From Candidatus Melainabacteria bacterium (GTDB lineage Bacteria > Cyanobacteriota > Vampirovibrionia > Obscuribacterales > Obscuribacteraceae), in NCBI GenBank assembly GCA_016699165.1, contig CP064963.1, forward strand, positions 2,852,001-2,916,000: 64,000 nt of DNA, written 5' to 3'. The notes beneath the pieces were generated by a model. It made no database searches. It saw only the letters and a list, made by a program, of their open reading frames with translations, and was not told the origin of the DNA. The number at the start of each line of letters is the position of its first letter. Position 1 is the stretch's first letter. Made by a program: the position numbers and the translations under genes. Below, piece by piece: positions 9,251 through 17,571 of this stretch.

Positions 9251-9267
9251 TACTATTTAATTTAGTT
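9251..9267. repeat. post-terminator dyad, TACT-N9-AGTT
   Basis: One-mismatch member, 13 bp after the terminator of the S1-like cassette. Confidence 0.45.
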
Positions 9268-9452
9268 GAAGCTTTTATTCTAACAAGTAAGCTTTTAAAA
9301 CACCTTGCCAGTTTGTCCTTTCTTACTGCATATTTGCTCAAAACAGGCCAAATTCGATTCAAAAAATCTTCACCTAAAAGCCTATGAACACCTGATCTCG
9401 TCACCTTGAAAAAAGTCAAAATGTTCTTTGCAATCTTTAGCTGGAGACACAA

Positions 9453-10205
9453 ATGCACCAAGTTTTCGACCACAAAGACTTTTATGCACAATTAGACAGC
9501 GACTTGAGATCGGCGCGCTTCCTCGTGATTATTCAAAGCCCATTCATGACTATGCGAAGAGTCAACAGTCTCAAGCCAATTCTTTCTGACTGCGCGGCAA
9601 GAGGCGTCAGAGTCTGCGTTTTTACTCAGAAAATTGATCCTGGATTCTCTACCCAAGAAGAATACTTAGAGAAAGCTGCCGTGTTGAAAAAGGTCACAGA
9701 TTCTCTATTTTCCCTTGGTGTCCACGTGAACAAAGTGCCGAAGATTCACGAAAAGCTCGTGACTATTGATGAAAGTGTTTTCTGGGAAGGCAGCCTTAAT
9801 CCGCTCAGTTACCGGGATACATCTGAGCGAATGACTCGTTGGCAGTGTGGTGAGAAAGTACGTAGCGTTATGAGGAAGCACAATCTCACAAAGTGCATGA
9901 TGTGCAGAGAGAGATTACCAGCAGGCGATTTGAAGAAGATTTTCGGCAAGATTCTTTATGAGCGGCGAAGAATGTTGAATTTGTCTCAACAGGAATTCTC
10001 CGAATTGACCGGGCTTGCGCAGTCAGCGATTTCACGTATCGAAAAAGGGAAATATGATTGCCGACTTAGTACTCTCTCGAAAATATTTTCAGTGCTCCAA
10101 ATGAATTGTCGTCCAATTTTCTGGTACATGGTTTCGTCTGTAGATTGCGAGCTCAACTTGACTCTAAAAGCGCAGTCATCTCCCGAAGAAACAGAGGCTA
10201 GATAA
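9453..10205 (+). CDS. phospholipase D-like domain fused to an XRE-type HTH domain
   Basis: 250 residues. Residues 1-130 resemble a single PLD-like half domain: VRVCVFTQKIDP, then KIHEKLVTID with the HxK signature, then EGSLNPLSYRDTSERMTRW, a pattern seen in PLD domains attached to DNA helicases and nucleases. A cysteine pair CMMC follows. Residues 165-225 form an XRE helix-turn-helix (LSQQEFSELTGLAQSAISRIEKG). A nuclease domain joined to a repressor-like DNA reader suggests a regulator or defence effector. Background-like codon use. It lies between the S1-like cassette and repeat element R1. Confidence 0.65.
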   Translation: MHQVFDHKDFYAQLDSDLRSARFLVIIQSPFMTMRRVNSLKPILSDCAARGVRVCVFTQKIDPGFSTQEEYLEKAAVLKKVTDSLFSLGVHVNKVPKIHEKLVTIDESVFWEGSLNPLSYRDTSERMTRWQCGEKVRSVMRKHNLTKCMMCRERLPAGDLKKIFGKILYERRRMLNLSQQEFSELTGLAQSAISRIEKGKYDCRLSTLSKIFSVLQMNCRPIFWYMVSSVDCELNLTLKAQSSPEETEAR

Positions 10206-10235
10206 ACAGCCCATGTGGGTCTCAAATATGAAATT

Positions 10236-10356
10236 ATGCTGTGGACAGCATAAAAAGCACCCCTAAAATATGCATTTAAATGCATATTCTCATAATTCGT
10301 GTCCGGAAACGCCCAAAGTTCGTTAAGCGCATAGCATGTATATACTATATTAAGTA
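10236..10356 (+). repeat. R element copy 1 (paired palindromes plus conserved block plus dyad)
   Basis: First palindrome ATGCTGTGGACAGCAT (about 10236-10252), second ATATGCATTTAAATGCATAT (10268-10287). Then the conserved block TCTCATAATTCGTGTCCGG followed by AAACGCCCAAAGTTCG, and the dyad TACT-N6-AGTA at 10343-10356. The dyad end faces the 3' end of the minus-strand island at 10471-11668. Confidence 0.85.
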
Positions 10357-10368
10357 GCAGTAAGAGAG

Positions 10369-10426
10369 AAAAAAGACAGTTTCACAAATGGTGCTTGCTT
10401 TGAAAGCAAACAACCACTGTGAAACC
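10369..10426 (-). terminator. terminator of the HD-hydrolase island
   Basis: Long hairpin with arms GTTTCACAGTGGTTG and its partner ending GTGAAAC, and an inner TTTGC/GCAAA pairing. A T-run follows on the minus strand, with the R1 dyad 13 bp beyond. Confidence 0.8.
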
Positions 10427-10470
10427 GTCGAATTAACTCTGGCGTGAGGTCTCAGATGGTCTGGGAGGTC

Positions 10471-10878
10471 TTAACTGATTTCCGACGCCTTTTTGCGTTG
10501 CGGAAACCAGTGTTGATTGAAGACCTTGTGCGCTGCAAGCAGGCACAAAAGAACTGTGATGGTCGTCACGCCAAGGGCGGCAATCCAAACGTTGAAGACA
10601 TAAACTTCAGACGGGAACTGCCAAGCCAATAGTGAAAGTGATGCAGCCGAAGACCCGTAGATAGCGAGGATCTCCGCCAGGCGTCCTGGTTGAATACGCA
10701 TGGTCCAGAATGAAAACTGGAATGCGGTCACCAGAACAAACGCTCCGAGCGCAGATCCCACCGAGAGCCAGACTCCGGCCCAAAGCGTGTCTGCGGTCAC
10801 TTCCCAGTTCAAGCCGAAGATGACAGCGCATCCGGCAAGGAGGAAAGCGAGAAAGCTTATTGAGTTAGTGAGGTACAT
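10471..10878 (-). CDS. four-span membrane protein of the HD island
   Basis: 135 residues when started at the ATG at 10878, which follows CTCCTGAGAAGCAG; the longer frame would run backwards through the HD gene. Four hydrophobic segments at about 5-20, 28-50, 68-85 and 90-112. No family recognised. It follows the HD hydrolase by 16 bp, so the two are probably co-transcribed. Confidence 0.6.
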   Translation of the reverse strand: MYLTNSISFLAFLLAGCAVIFGLNWEVTADTLWAGVWLSVGSALGAFVLVTAFQFSFWTMRIQPGRLAEILAIYGSSAASLSLLAWQFPSEVYVFNVWIAALGVTTITVLLCLLAAHKVFNQHWFPQRKKASEIS

Positions 10879-10894
10879 TGTTGTTTTCTGCTTC

Positions 10895-11668
10895 TCAGGA
10901 GAGTTGAACAAGAAAGCGCTGGCCGTTGAATGCCACCACAAACTTGTATCCGAGGTAGGCGGCCGCTTTGCTGCTGGCCTCATACCGGCTTTTGAAAGTG
11001 TCCAAAATGAGCTTGGGATCGCAAACACGCGAGTCGGTCGTGATGTCGAGCACGAGCTTGGTATCTTCCATCTGGAAGTCCCAGCTCTTGATCGCGAAGT
11101 TGACTCGGTCGTGTTCAGAACCTTCAGCACGAAGAGGTAAATGAGGGACACCAAATGCAGTGGCAATCTTCAGCACGAAGCGTTTCCACGCGCGCACTCG
11201 ATTTTCGTCGCCAACACATTTGTCCGCGAGTACGACAATGGCCCAAGCCGGATCGTCGAAGGCAATCTTGGCCACAGTCTTGGACTGATGGCGCACGATA
11301 ACTCGAGCGATGCGCTTGATGACTTCGGGAGGGAAAGACTCGCCGTCCACGTGGTAGCCGGGTAATTTGTTCATTACCCAGTCGGCTCCAGCTTGGGCGT
11401 GTCCGCGTTCCACCAGTCCACGAGCGATGTCGTGATAGAAAGCTGCCAGAGGGATCACCACGTGACGCGTCCAGTCATCCAGAAGACCCGGATGACGAAG
11501 ATGCATCTCGTCGGCGATAACCTTGGCGAGATCAAGAACTTGGTAAGCATGGTCGATGCCATGATGCGTCTGATTTGTGGTCATCTTGTCAGCTTTGTCG
11601 TAAAGCTTGACATTGACAGGATCAGCCAAACAAATCGAGACAAGGCGTTTGGCCTTGGATATATTCAT
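10895..11668 (-). CDS. HD-domain phosphohydrolase
   Basis: 257 residues with the start at 11668, chosen because GGAGTAGCACT precedes it; an upstream in-frame ATG would lack this. Metal ligands of the HD superfamily are visible: HHGIDHAYQV (first His) and AAFYHDIARG (His-Asp), then a later GHAQAGADWV and VRHQSK. Family members hydrolyse phosphate mono- or diesters, including nucleotides such as (p)ppGpp or dNTPs. The substrate is not predictable. High-G+C island gene. Confidence 0.75.
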   Translation of the reverse strand: MNISKAKRLVSICLADPVNVKLYDKADKMTTNQTHHGIDHAYQVLDLAKVIADEMHLRHPGLLDDWTRHVVIPLAAFYHDIARGLVERGHAQAGADWVMNKLPGYHVDGESFPPEVIKRIARVIVRHQSKTVAKIAFDDPAWAIVVLADKCVGDENRVRAWKRFVLKIATAFGVPHLPLRAEGSEHDRVNFAIKSWDFQMEDTKLVLDITTDSRVCDPKLILDTFKSRYEASSKAAAYLGYKFVVAFNGQRFLVQLS

Positions 11669-12056
11669 AGTGCTACTCCATCGTTTTGTTATTTTTGTCG
11701 TTTCCATCTCGCTCAACGCCAGCTGTTTCAGCCCAAATCGTCAGTTCTCACCAAAAGCCAGTCTCAAATTTCCGCCACACACAGGGGGGAAATTTTTGAT
11801 GATGCTAGACAGATGCTTTTGGTAGGGAATTAATAACGTGGAACAGAAAGAAACGATGCTTATTACTACAAAAGTCTTTGATGCAAGATCTAGTGTTCAG
11901 CCTAAAATTAAAATTGAAATTTGTTCATGTTGACATCTAGCGCACAATTAGCGGCGCTTCGATAACTTTGAAGTTGGACGATGTCAAGAGTAACCTTATC
12001 ATAGTCAAGCATATATCATCATAAATCCCTGTTCCAGAGCCAAAAGTACAAAAGCT
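11669..12056. other. 388-bp divergent promoter region
   Basis: Between the HD island and agmatinase, no gene seen. It should carry both divergent promoters. A CTAGCGC/TTAGCGGCGC cluster lies at about 11938-11955, and a possible minus-strand leader of the HD gene lies nearest it. Confidence 0.4.
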
Positions 12057-13202
12057 ATGCCTAATAAAAACACCAAAAGTCAAAAGCAGGTAAGCAAGTC
12101 TTCTGCTAGAAAGAAGCCTGCTGCCAAGCCGGTCAACAAAGGCGCAAGCAAATCTGTTGTTAAATCTAGCACTAAATCTGGTGTCAAGCCGCGTCCTGGT
12201 TCTGCCACCAAAGGTAGTGCAGCATCTAGTGCCGCAAGCAACGTCTCCTCTAGTGTCGGCTCGACTGCTGCGGTAAAGCCTGCTATGCCGGAGAAAAGCA
12301 AAAAATTACCTAACTTTTTAGGTCTGCCGGAGAACTTTTCCAGTCCTGAAAATTCTAAAGTAATGGTTATACCAGTTCCGTACGAAGCGACTACAAGTTA
12401 CGGTCAAGGTACTTCAAGAGGACCGGCCGCAATTCTTGAAGCAAGTCAGCAGGTCGAACTTTTCGACGATGAACTCTGGGAAGAACCATTCAAAATAGGT
12501 ATTCACACAACCGCTGCGATTGAAATGAAAACAGTCGATCGTTACGTCGCCAAGCCATTCGAAGAGTTATACGATACAGTTAAACAGCTTGTTGCAATCA
12601 ACAAATTCCCCCTGATTTTGGGTGGTGAGCACTCGCTTACCGTCGGTGCGGTGAAAGCTTGCGCTGAGCAATACAAAGACTTGTCTATCCTTCAAATTGA
12701 CGCTCACTGCGATTTGCGCCCCGAATACGAGGGCAACCCGTATAGCCATGCTTCGGTGAGCTATCAGCTTTATCACCTACTGCCCAAGCCACTTATCACC
12801 CAGGTGGGCATTCGGAATGTCAGCGCAGAAGAAGTAAAATGGCTTGAGACTGAGTATCCAAACGTTAATATCTATTGGGCACGCCAACAAGAGCGTTGGA
12901 ATTTCCAGGAAATTATCAATACTTTGTCTGACAATGTTTATCTCACAATAGACGTAGATGGTCTTGATCCAAGCATCATGCCAGCTACAGGAACACCAGA
13001 GCCTGGTGGTATAAATTGGTATCAACTGATGGAACTGGTTAAACTGGTTTGCGTCAAACGAAACGTAGTGGGAGCCGATATCGTAGAATTGTCGCCCATC
13101 CCGGGATTCCACGCACCAGATTTTCTAGTGGCAAAATTGGCTTATAAACTAATTGGTTATCGTTTCGCATTAGATCTCGGCGTCACTAAGCGCTACGTCT
13201 AG
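12057..13202 (+). CDS. speB: agmatinase (ureohydrolase) with Lys/Ser/Ala-rich N-terminal tail
   Basis: 381 residues. The enzyme core (about 90-381) shows the ureohydrolase manganese motifs: GGEHS, DAHCDLR, the SHAS that follows, and DVDGLDPS. Agmatinase releases urea from agmatine to form putrescine; other ureohydrolase substrates are possible. The first about 85 residues are low-complexity Lys/Ala/Ser/Thr/Pro, resembling histone-H1 or AlgP-like tails, and are not part of the family (typically about 300 residues). Followed after 3 bp by tadA, so probably an operon. Background codon use. Confidence 0.85.
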   Translation: MPNKNTKSQKQVSKSSARKKPAAKPVNKGASKSVVKSSTKSGVKPRPGSATKGSAASSAASNVSSSVGSTAAVKPAMPEKSKKLPNFLGLPENFSSPENSKVMVIPVPYEATTSYGQGTSRGPAAILEASQQVELFDDELWEEPFKIGIHTTAAIEMKTVDRYVAKPFEELYDTVKQLVAINKFPLILGGEHSLTVGAVKACAEQYKDLSILQIDAHCDLRPEYEGNPYSHASVSYQLYHLLPKPLITQVGIRNVSAEEVKWLETEYPNVNIYWARQQERWNFQEIINTLSDNVYLTIDVDGLDPSIMPATGTPEPGGINWYQLMELVKLVCVKRNVVGADIVELSPIPGFHAPDFLVAKLAYKLIGYRFALDLGVTKRYV

Positions 13203-13205
13203 CTC

Positions 13206-13682
13206 GTGGACATTGAGCAAGCAAGATTTTTGATGCACCAAGCAATTGATCTTGCTCGCACTTCTGGCGAAGATTTGCCGGTGGGATGCTTGATAGTAAG
13301 CCCTTTTATGGATTCTGCCAGTCAATTTGAAGTGGTGGCGACTGCTTGCAATGAAAAAGAAAAATTGCAGGACCCTACTGCTCATGCCGAGATACAAGCT
13401 ATCAGAAAAGCATCTGCCTTTAAAAATAATTGGCGCTTGGAAGAAACTTTTCTTTTAACCACGCTTGAACCTTGTCCAATGTGTGCTGAAGCCATTATTC
13501 AGGCAAGAGTGAAAAAAATATATTTTGGTGCATATGACGAAAAGTCCGGTGCATGCGGTTCTGCTTTCAATCTCTTTCAAAAAGGCAGAATCTATCCCCT
13601 TCCCGAGATAATTGGTGGGGTGGAAGAAGAATTATGCAGCAAGTTATTGTTGGATTTCTTTCAGAAAAGAAGGCAAACTTAG
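13206..13682 (+). CDS. tadA: tRNA-specific adenosine deaminase
   Basis: 158 residues, GTG start 3 bp after the agmatinase stop. The cytidine/adenosine deaminase zinc site is complete: HAEI (His plus catalytic Glu) and PCPMC (two Cys). The following AIIQARVKKIYFGAYDEKSGACGS is typical of TadA, which converts A34 to inosine in tRNA-Arg(ACG). An insertion (residues about 35-45) in the beta-2 region is mild. A related nucleobase deaminase cannot be excluded. Confidence 0.8.
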   Translation: MDIEQARFLMHQAIDLARTSGEDLPVGCLIVSPFMDSASQFEVVATACNEKEKLQDPTAHAEIQAIRKASAFKNNWRLEETFLLTTLEPCPMCAEAIIQARVKKIYFGAYDEKSGACGSAFNLFQKGRIYPLPEIIGGVEEELCSKLLLDFFQKRRQT

Positions 13683-13927
13683 CGCGAGCCGCGCTAGGCG
13701 CTCTTCGATTTCTAAAGTAAGTAGAGCCATATGTCTTGAGCTTAAAGGCCTCTTCTTTAGAGCGAATAAATATCTTAGCTGTTTAAATACGGTCATGACA
13801 ACGTTTAGATATAAGACCCCTTTTTTCCCATTAGCTTTTCTCACACACTCACTTCAATACCTTCCCCTCACGAGCATAACGTCAGCACCACAAGTGGTGG
13901 CGATGAATCACGAAAGGATTGAAAGCA

Positions 13928-14698
13928 ATGCTCGACAATCTGAAAAACCGCTTTCCGCGGATCACGTATTTCGACAACATGGACGGACTGGCGAAGCAAA
14001 ATCTGATCATGCATCTGATTTTCACGCTCAAGTCTTTGATTGTCGTCTCTCTCGTCATGTACTTTGCGCCCGACATGGTGCCGTTCAAGCTTCTCGAATT
14101 CTGGACTATCTCCGGCACTCCGCTCGACTGGCTTCAGGCAGGCAAGTGGCTCGTAATCTGGGGTGCATTCGTCACACTCGTCTGGTGCGTCTACACCCAG
14201 AACGAGCCGCGCAACAATCGTCACGCCGAGCGCATTCTGGGTCAGGGAGTCAAAATCTCAATCGCATCCGGTATCGGTCAAGAGATTCTTTTTCGCTGGG
14301 GCTACTTGCTCTCCGGTATCATCATGGTCCAGTTTTTCGACTGGATTCTGGGCGGCTTCTTCTTTGGCAACGGGCTTTTGCAGTTGGTTCAATCCAACGT
14401 GTTTGGTCCACTCGCCAACCTGATCACGTTTGGCACGATGAGCGAATTTCTCGCTCAGTCAGACACATGGGCAGTCGGCGCCGGCATGCTTGCCACCAAC
14501 CTCGCTTACCGTGATGGTCACAAGTACACGGGCAAGTTTGGGGTAGTGAACAACTGGTTCGTCGGCATGGCGTTCTTCTATCTCATGTTCACCTACGGAT
14601 TGCTCGCTGCGATTCTGGTGCACATTCTCTACGACCTGGCTATCATCGGCGTTGTCTACCTCGACATGGTCGTTGAGCGCTACAAAGGACGGGTCTAA
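13928..14698 (+). CDS. CPBP-type intramembrane metalloprotease-like protein
   Basis: 256 residues when started at ATG 13928, preceded by GAAAGGA; a TTG at 13919 is less likely. About six membrane segments. Motif 1 of the CPBP/Rce1 family appears as QEILFRWGY (QE...R rather than EE...R), and the late HILYDLA fits the HxxxN/D motif. Relatives include prenyl-protein proteases and bacteriocin self-immunity proteins. The replaced first Glu makes activity uncertain. High-G+C single-gene cassette with its own terminator and dyad. Confidence 0.65.
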   Translation: MLDNLKNRFPRITYFDNMDGLAKQNLIMHLIFTLKSLIVVSLVMYFAPDMVPFKLLEFWTISGTPLDWLQAGKWLVIWGAFVTLVWCVYTQNEPRNNRHAERILGQGVKISIASGIGQEILFRWGYLLSGIIMVQFFDWILGGFFFGNGLLQLVQSNVFGPLANLITFGTMSEFLAQSDTWAVGAGMLATNLAYRDGHKYTGKFGVVNNWFVGMAFFYLMFTYGLLAAILVHILYDLAIIGVVYLDMVVERYKGRV

Positions 14699-14711
14699 GC
14701 GTCCTTAAACT

Positions 14712-14750
14712 GCAACGGGAGATCTCAAAGATCTTCCGTTGCGTTTTTTT
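14712..14750 (+). terminator. terminator of the CPBP cassette
   Basis: Arms GCAACGGGAGATC and GATCTTCCGTTGC with seven T. Confidence 0.9.
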
Positions 14751-14761
14751 GAAGCCTGGAT

Positions 14762-14778
14762 TACTAAATGAAATAGTA
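14762..14778. repeat. post-terminator dyad, exact TACT-N9-AGTA
   Basis: Exact match, 12 bp after the terminator, followed by AAAAA. The 12-mer TTGGCAAGCTAT lies about 22 bp further on and recurs beyond the dyad at 41592. Confidence 0.6.
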
Positions 14779-14876
14779 AAAACTCTTATTAATTAAGAGG
14801 TTGGCAAGCTATTTAAGTCTTTTATGGGTAGTAAATTTATGGAGTCGGCTTACAGAGATATCCTCGAGGAGAAAGC

Positions 14877-15905
14877 TTGAATCGTCCGAAAGTGGAAAAA
14901 GGTCTTGTAATTGGCAGCTTCGACCCGCTGCACCTGGGTCATTTATTCGTCTTTGCCTTTGCTCGCGAAGCGGCACAGCAAGTAAGCATTCTGGTGCTTG
15001 AAACAGATACAGATCTGGTGCCAATTCAAAAACGCTTTGAGTGGCTGAAAGAAGAATTTCCTACTGCCACCATTATTAAAATGAAAATTGCCGAGCGACC
15101 CGAAAGCGAAGAGGATTTCAAGTCTTTTGCAAAGTTGGTAATAACTGCAAATGGAAAATTTGACGCGGTTATAGGTTCAGACGAGATGGCTTACAGAGTG
15201 GCTACTCAGATGGACGCCAAACAGATTTTTCCGCTCCAAGAGAGCGTTTCAAGCGATAGTGTACAGGCCAAAATTCAACCTTTCGATAACTGGAAATTTT
15301 TACCAGCTTGTGTCAAAGGCTATTTGACTATCAAAGTTTGTTTGTTTGGTCCGGAGTGTACAGGTAAGACAAAAATGGCTCGCGAACTGGCTCGCCACTT
15401 TAATACAGTTTTTGTGGAAGAGTATGCACGATCTTATTTTGAGATGAAAGACAATGAAGTTCAAGCAGAAGAAGTTTCAGACATTGCCATCGGACAACTG
15501 GCTTCGGAAGACTTCCTTGCTCGCTCCAGCCAGCAAGTTTTATTTTGCGATACAGACCTTATTTCGACCACGATCTGGTGTAAATGGATGTACGAAGACA
15601 AATGCCCAGAGTGGGTAAGAATGGAAGCTGAGCGTCGACAGTACGACTTGTATTTGCTCATGGATATTGATGTTCCATGGCAAGATGACAGTGTTCGATG
15701 TTTGCCAAATAATAGGAAAGAATTTTTTGCGGACTGCAAAGAAGCGCTTGATACTCGAGGCAGAAAATATATAACTATTTCCGGACCCTTTGAGGATCGC
15801 TTTGCTAACGCCGTTTCGGCAGTCGAAGATTTATTGAGACAGAAAAAGAAAAAGCTCACTTATGAAATCAAAAGACCTTCAATTTCTGACCTGGGATCAA
15901 GCTAA
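14877..15905 (+). CDS. NadR-like bifunctional NMN adenylyltransferase / ribosylnicotinamide kinase
   Basis: 342 residues, TTG start after GAGGAGAAAGC. Residues 10-150 form a nucleotidyltransferase with GSFDPLHLGHL (HxGH motif). Residues 160-340 form a P-loop kinase with Walker A GPECTGKTKMA and LFCDTDLISTTIW, both typical of NadR. The N-terminal HTH repressor domain of enterobacterial NadR is absent. Predicted to make NAD from nicotinamide riboside through NMN. It overlaps the creatininase gene by 44 bp. Background codon use. Confidence 0.85.
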   Translation: MNRPKVEKGLVIGSFDPLHLGHLFVFAFAREAAQQVSILVLETDTDLVPIQKRFEWLKEEFPTATIIKMKIAERPESEEDFKSFAKLVITANGKFDAVIGSDEMAYRVATQMDAKQIFPLQESVSSDSVQAKIQPFDNWKFLPACVKGYLTIKVCLFGPECTGKTKMARELARHFNTVFVEEYARSYFEMKDNEVQAEEVSDIAIGQLASEDFLARSSQQVLFCDTDLISTTIWCKWMYEDKCPEWVRMEAERRQYDLYLLMDIDVPWQDDSVRCLPNNRKEFFADCKEALDTRGRKYITISGPFEDRFANAVSAVEDLLRQKKKKLTYEIKRPSISDLGSS

Positions 15906-16587
15906 GACCTGTTTGAATGCATCGTCTGTTGTGGTGATTCCACTTGGTGCTCAGTGCAAGGAGCACGGCTTGCATTTGCCTCTGAACACAGATTTCGTTA
16001 TGGCGGAAGAGTTGAAAAAGCTTGTGGCAAGCCAAGTTGAAGCGGTTTTTGCTCCGACAATAAATTACGCTTATTATCCAGCTATGATTAAATATCCAGG
16101 TACAGTTTCCTTGAGTTATGAAACTACAATTGGCATGATTAGCGACATTTGTTTGAGTTTCAAAATTTTTTCGGTACGTAAATTTTATATCCTGAATACT
16201 GGAATCTCAACCCTCAAGCCCCTAAAATCGGCTGCCGATCAGCTTGCACATGAAAATATTGTTTTGCGTTATACCGATTTGAATAAGTTGCTTGCTCCAG
16301 TAAAAAAATCGATCGAACAACAGGAAGGTGGCGGACACGCTGATGAAATCGAAACTTCTATCATGCTTGCACTCAAATCCGAAATAGTGCAGATGCAAAA
16401 GGCAAAGAAAGATTTCACCGGATCTGGTGGCGGACCACTCACGCCGATCGACGATGGATCCGGCGTCTATTCGCCTACAGGTGCTTGGGGTGATCCCACT
16501 TTAGCCTCAATAGAAAAAGGCAAAAAACTAACCGATGCCCTTGTAAGTGGCATCGTGAGTGAAATTAACGAATTAAATAAAAGCTAA
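15862..16587 (+). CDS. creatininase-family amidohydrolase
   Basis: 241 residues. VVVIPLGAQCKEHGLHLPLNTD contains the family metal motif (E-H-G-x-H-L-P-L-x-T-D), and GGGHADEIETS supplies the second metal site (H-A-D/G-x-x-E-T-S). The family includes creatinine amidohydrolase, MftE-type peptidases and enzymes of riboflavin/Fapy metabolism; the substrate is open. It overlaps the NadR-like gene, suggesting co-expression. Confidence 0.8.
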   Translation: MKSKDLQFLTWDQAKTCLNASSVVVIPLGAQCKEHGLHLPLNTDFVMAEELKKLVASQVEAVFAPTINYAYYPAMIKYPGTVSLSYETTIGMISDICLSFKIFSVRKFYILNTGISTLKPLKSAADQLAHENIVLRYTDLNKLLAPVKKSIEQQEGGGHADEIETSIMLALKSEIVQMQKAKKDFTGSGGGPLTPIDDGSGVYSPTGAWGDPTLASIEKGKKLTDALVSGIVSEINELNKS

Positions 16588-16593
16588 AAGCAC

Positions 16594-17571
16594 TTAGTGT
16601 AAATTAGCAAGCTTGTCGAACATTTCTTGTCTTGGATTTGGTTCTTCGCAAAGCTGTTGCAGACGCCGATAAAGTTTCACTTCTTCGCCGGTAAGGCGTT
16701 TAGGAATAATTACGTCGATAACCACGTGCATATCGCCGCCGGCAAGACCAAGACCTTTCAGTCGATAAGTGCGTCCTTGCTGGGTGAGTGGCTGAATTTT
16801 CATTGCCACTTTTCCAGTTGGAGTAGGAACTTGAATTTCAGATCCAAGCATTGCTTCATAAATAGTGACTGGAATGACACAGTGGAGGTCTTTTCCATCT
16901 ACTTTCAAAAATGGATGTTCGCGCAGTCTTATTTTTAAAATGAGATCGCCGTATTTTCCAGCACGCAAATCCCAGCGTCCCAGAGCCGTTTTTCTCAATT
17001 CGGTATTGTCGAGCAAACCTGGTGGCAAATCAATTTCAACCGATCTATCTACATTGAAATAGCCCAATCCACGGCAACTATCACATTGCATTCGCTCAAG
17101 TGGTTTTTTGGTTACACAGTTTTCGCATGGTGTGGGATCGGTGATGATGAATTGTTTGCGCGTACCTTTCACTGCTTCTTTTAGTGAAATCTCGATGTCC
17201 ATTAAAAGTGCTTGGGCCTGCACTTGAACCTGGTCCATGTCAGCAGTAGGACGAGCACGTTTTTTCGCTTCGTTCTCTTTGTCGCGGGCAATTTTGCCCC
17301 ACAAAGCGCGAATGTCTGAAGTTTGTCTGATGGTATGACTTGTTTTGTCGTATTCTTTGCGCGCTTCGGGATTCATCAAAACTTCGTATGCGTCGCAAAT
17401 CTCGCGAAATGTGCGTGCCTGTTGTTCGGGATCAATAGTGCTTGCCGCTACGTGCGGACCGAATTTTTCATACAGGTCGTTGTAAGAGTTTTGTATTTCC
17501 TGGCTGGTCGCATCGTGCTCAACCCCGAGGATGTAGTAGAAATCTTTGTGCGACTTCTTGGTCTGTTCCAT
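16594..17571 (-). CDS. DnaJ-like co-chaperone with degenerate HPD motif and a single zinc centre
   Basis: 325 residues. The N-terminus is a J domain (DFYYILGVEHDATSQEIQ), but the loop that should read HPD reads FGPHV, so Hsp70 stimulation may be lost or altered. The zinc region has only two CxxC pairs (CENC and CDSCRGLG) instead of four. Client-binding C-terminal domains are recognisable (DLILKIRLREHPFLKVDG, QGRTYRLKGLGLAGGD). Convergent with the creatininase gene, with only 6 bp between stops. Probably a specialised chaperone. Confidence 0.75.
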   Translation of the reverse strand: MEQTKKSHKDFYYILGVEHDATSQEIQNSYNDLYEKFGPHVAASTIDPEQQARTFREICDAYEVLMNPEARKEYDKTSHTIRQTSDIRALWGKIARDKENEAKKRARPTADMDQVQVQAQALLMDIEISLKEAVKGTRKQFIITDPTPCENCVTKKPLERMQCDSCRGLGYFNVDRSVEIDLPPGLLDNTELRKTALGRWDLRAGKYGDLILKIRLREHPFLKVDGKDLHCVIPVTIYEAMLGSEIQVPTPTGKVAMKIQPLTQQGRTYRLKGLGLAGGDMHVVIDVIIPKRLTGEEVKLYRRLQQLCEEPNPRQEMFDKLANLH

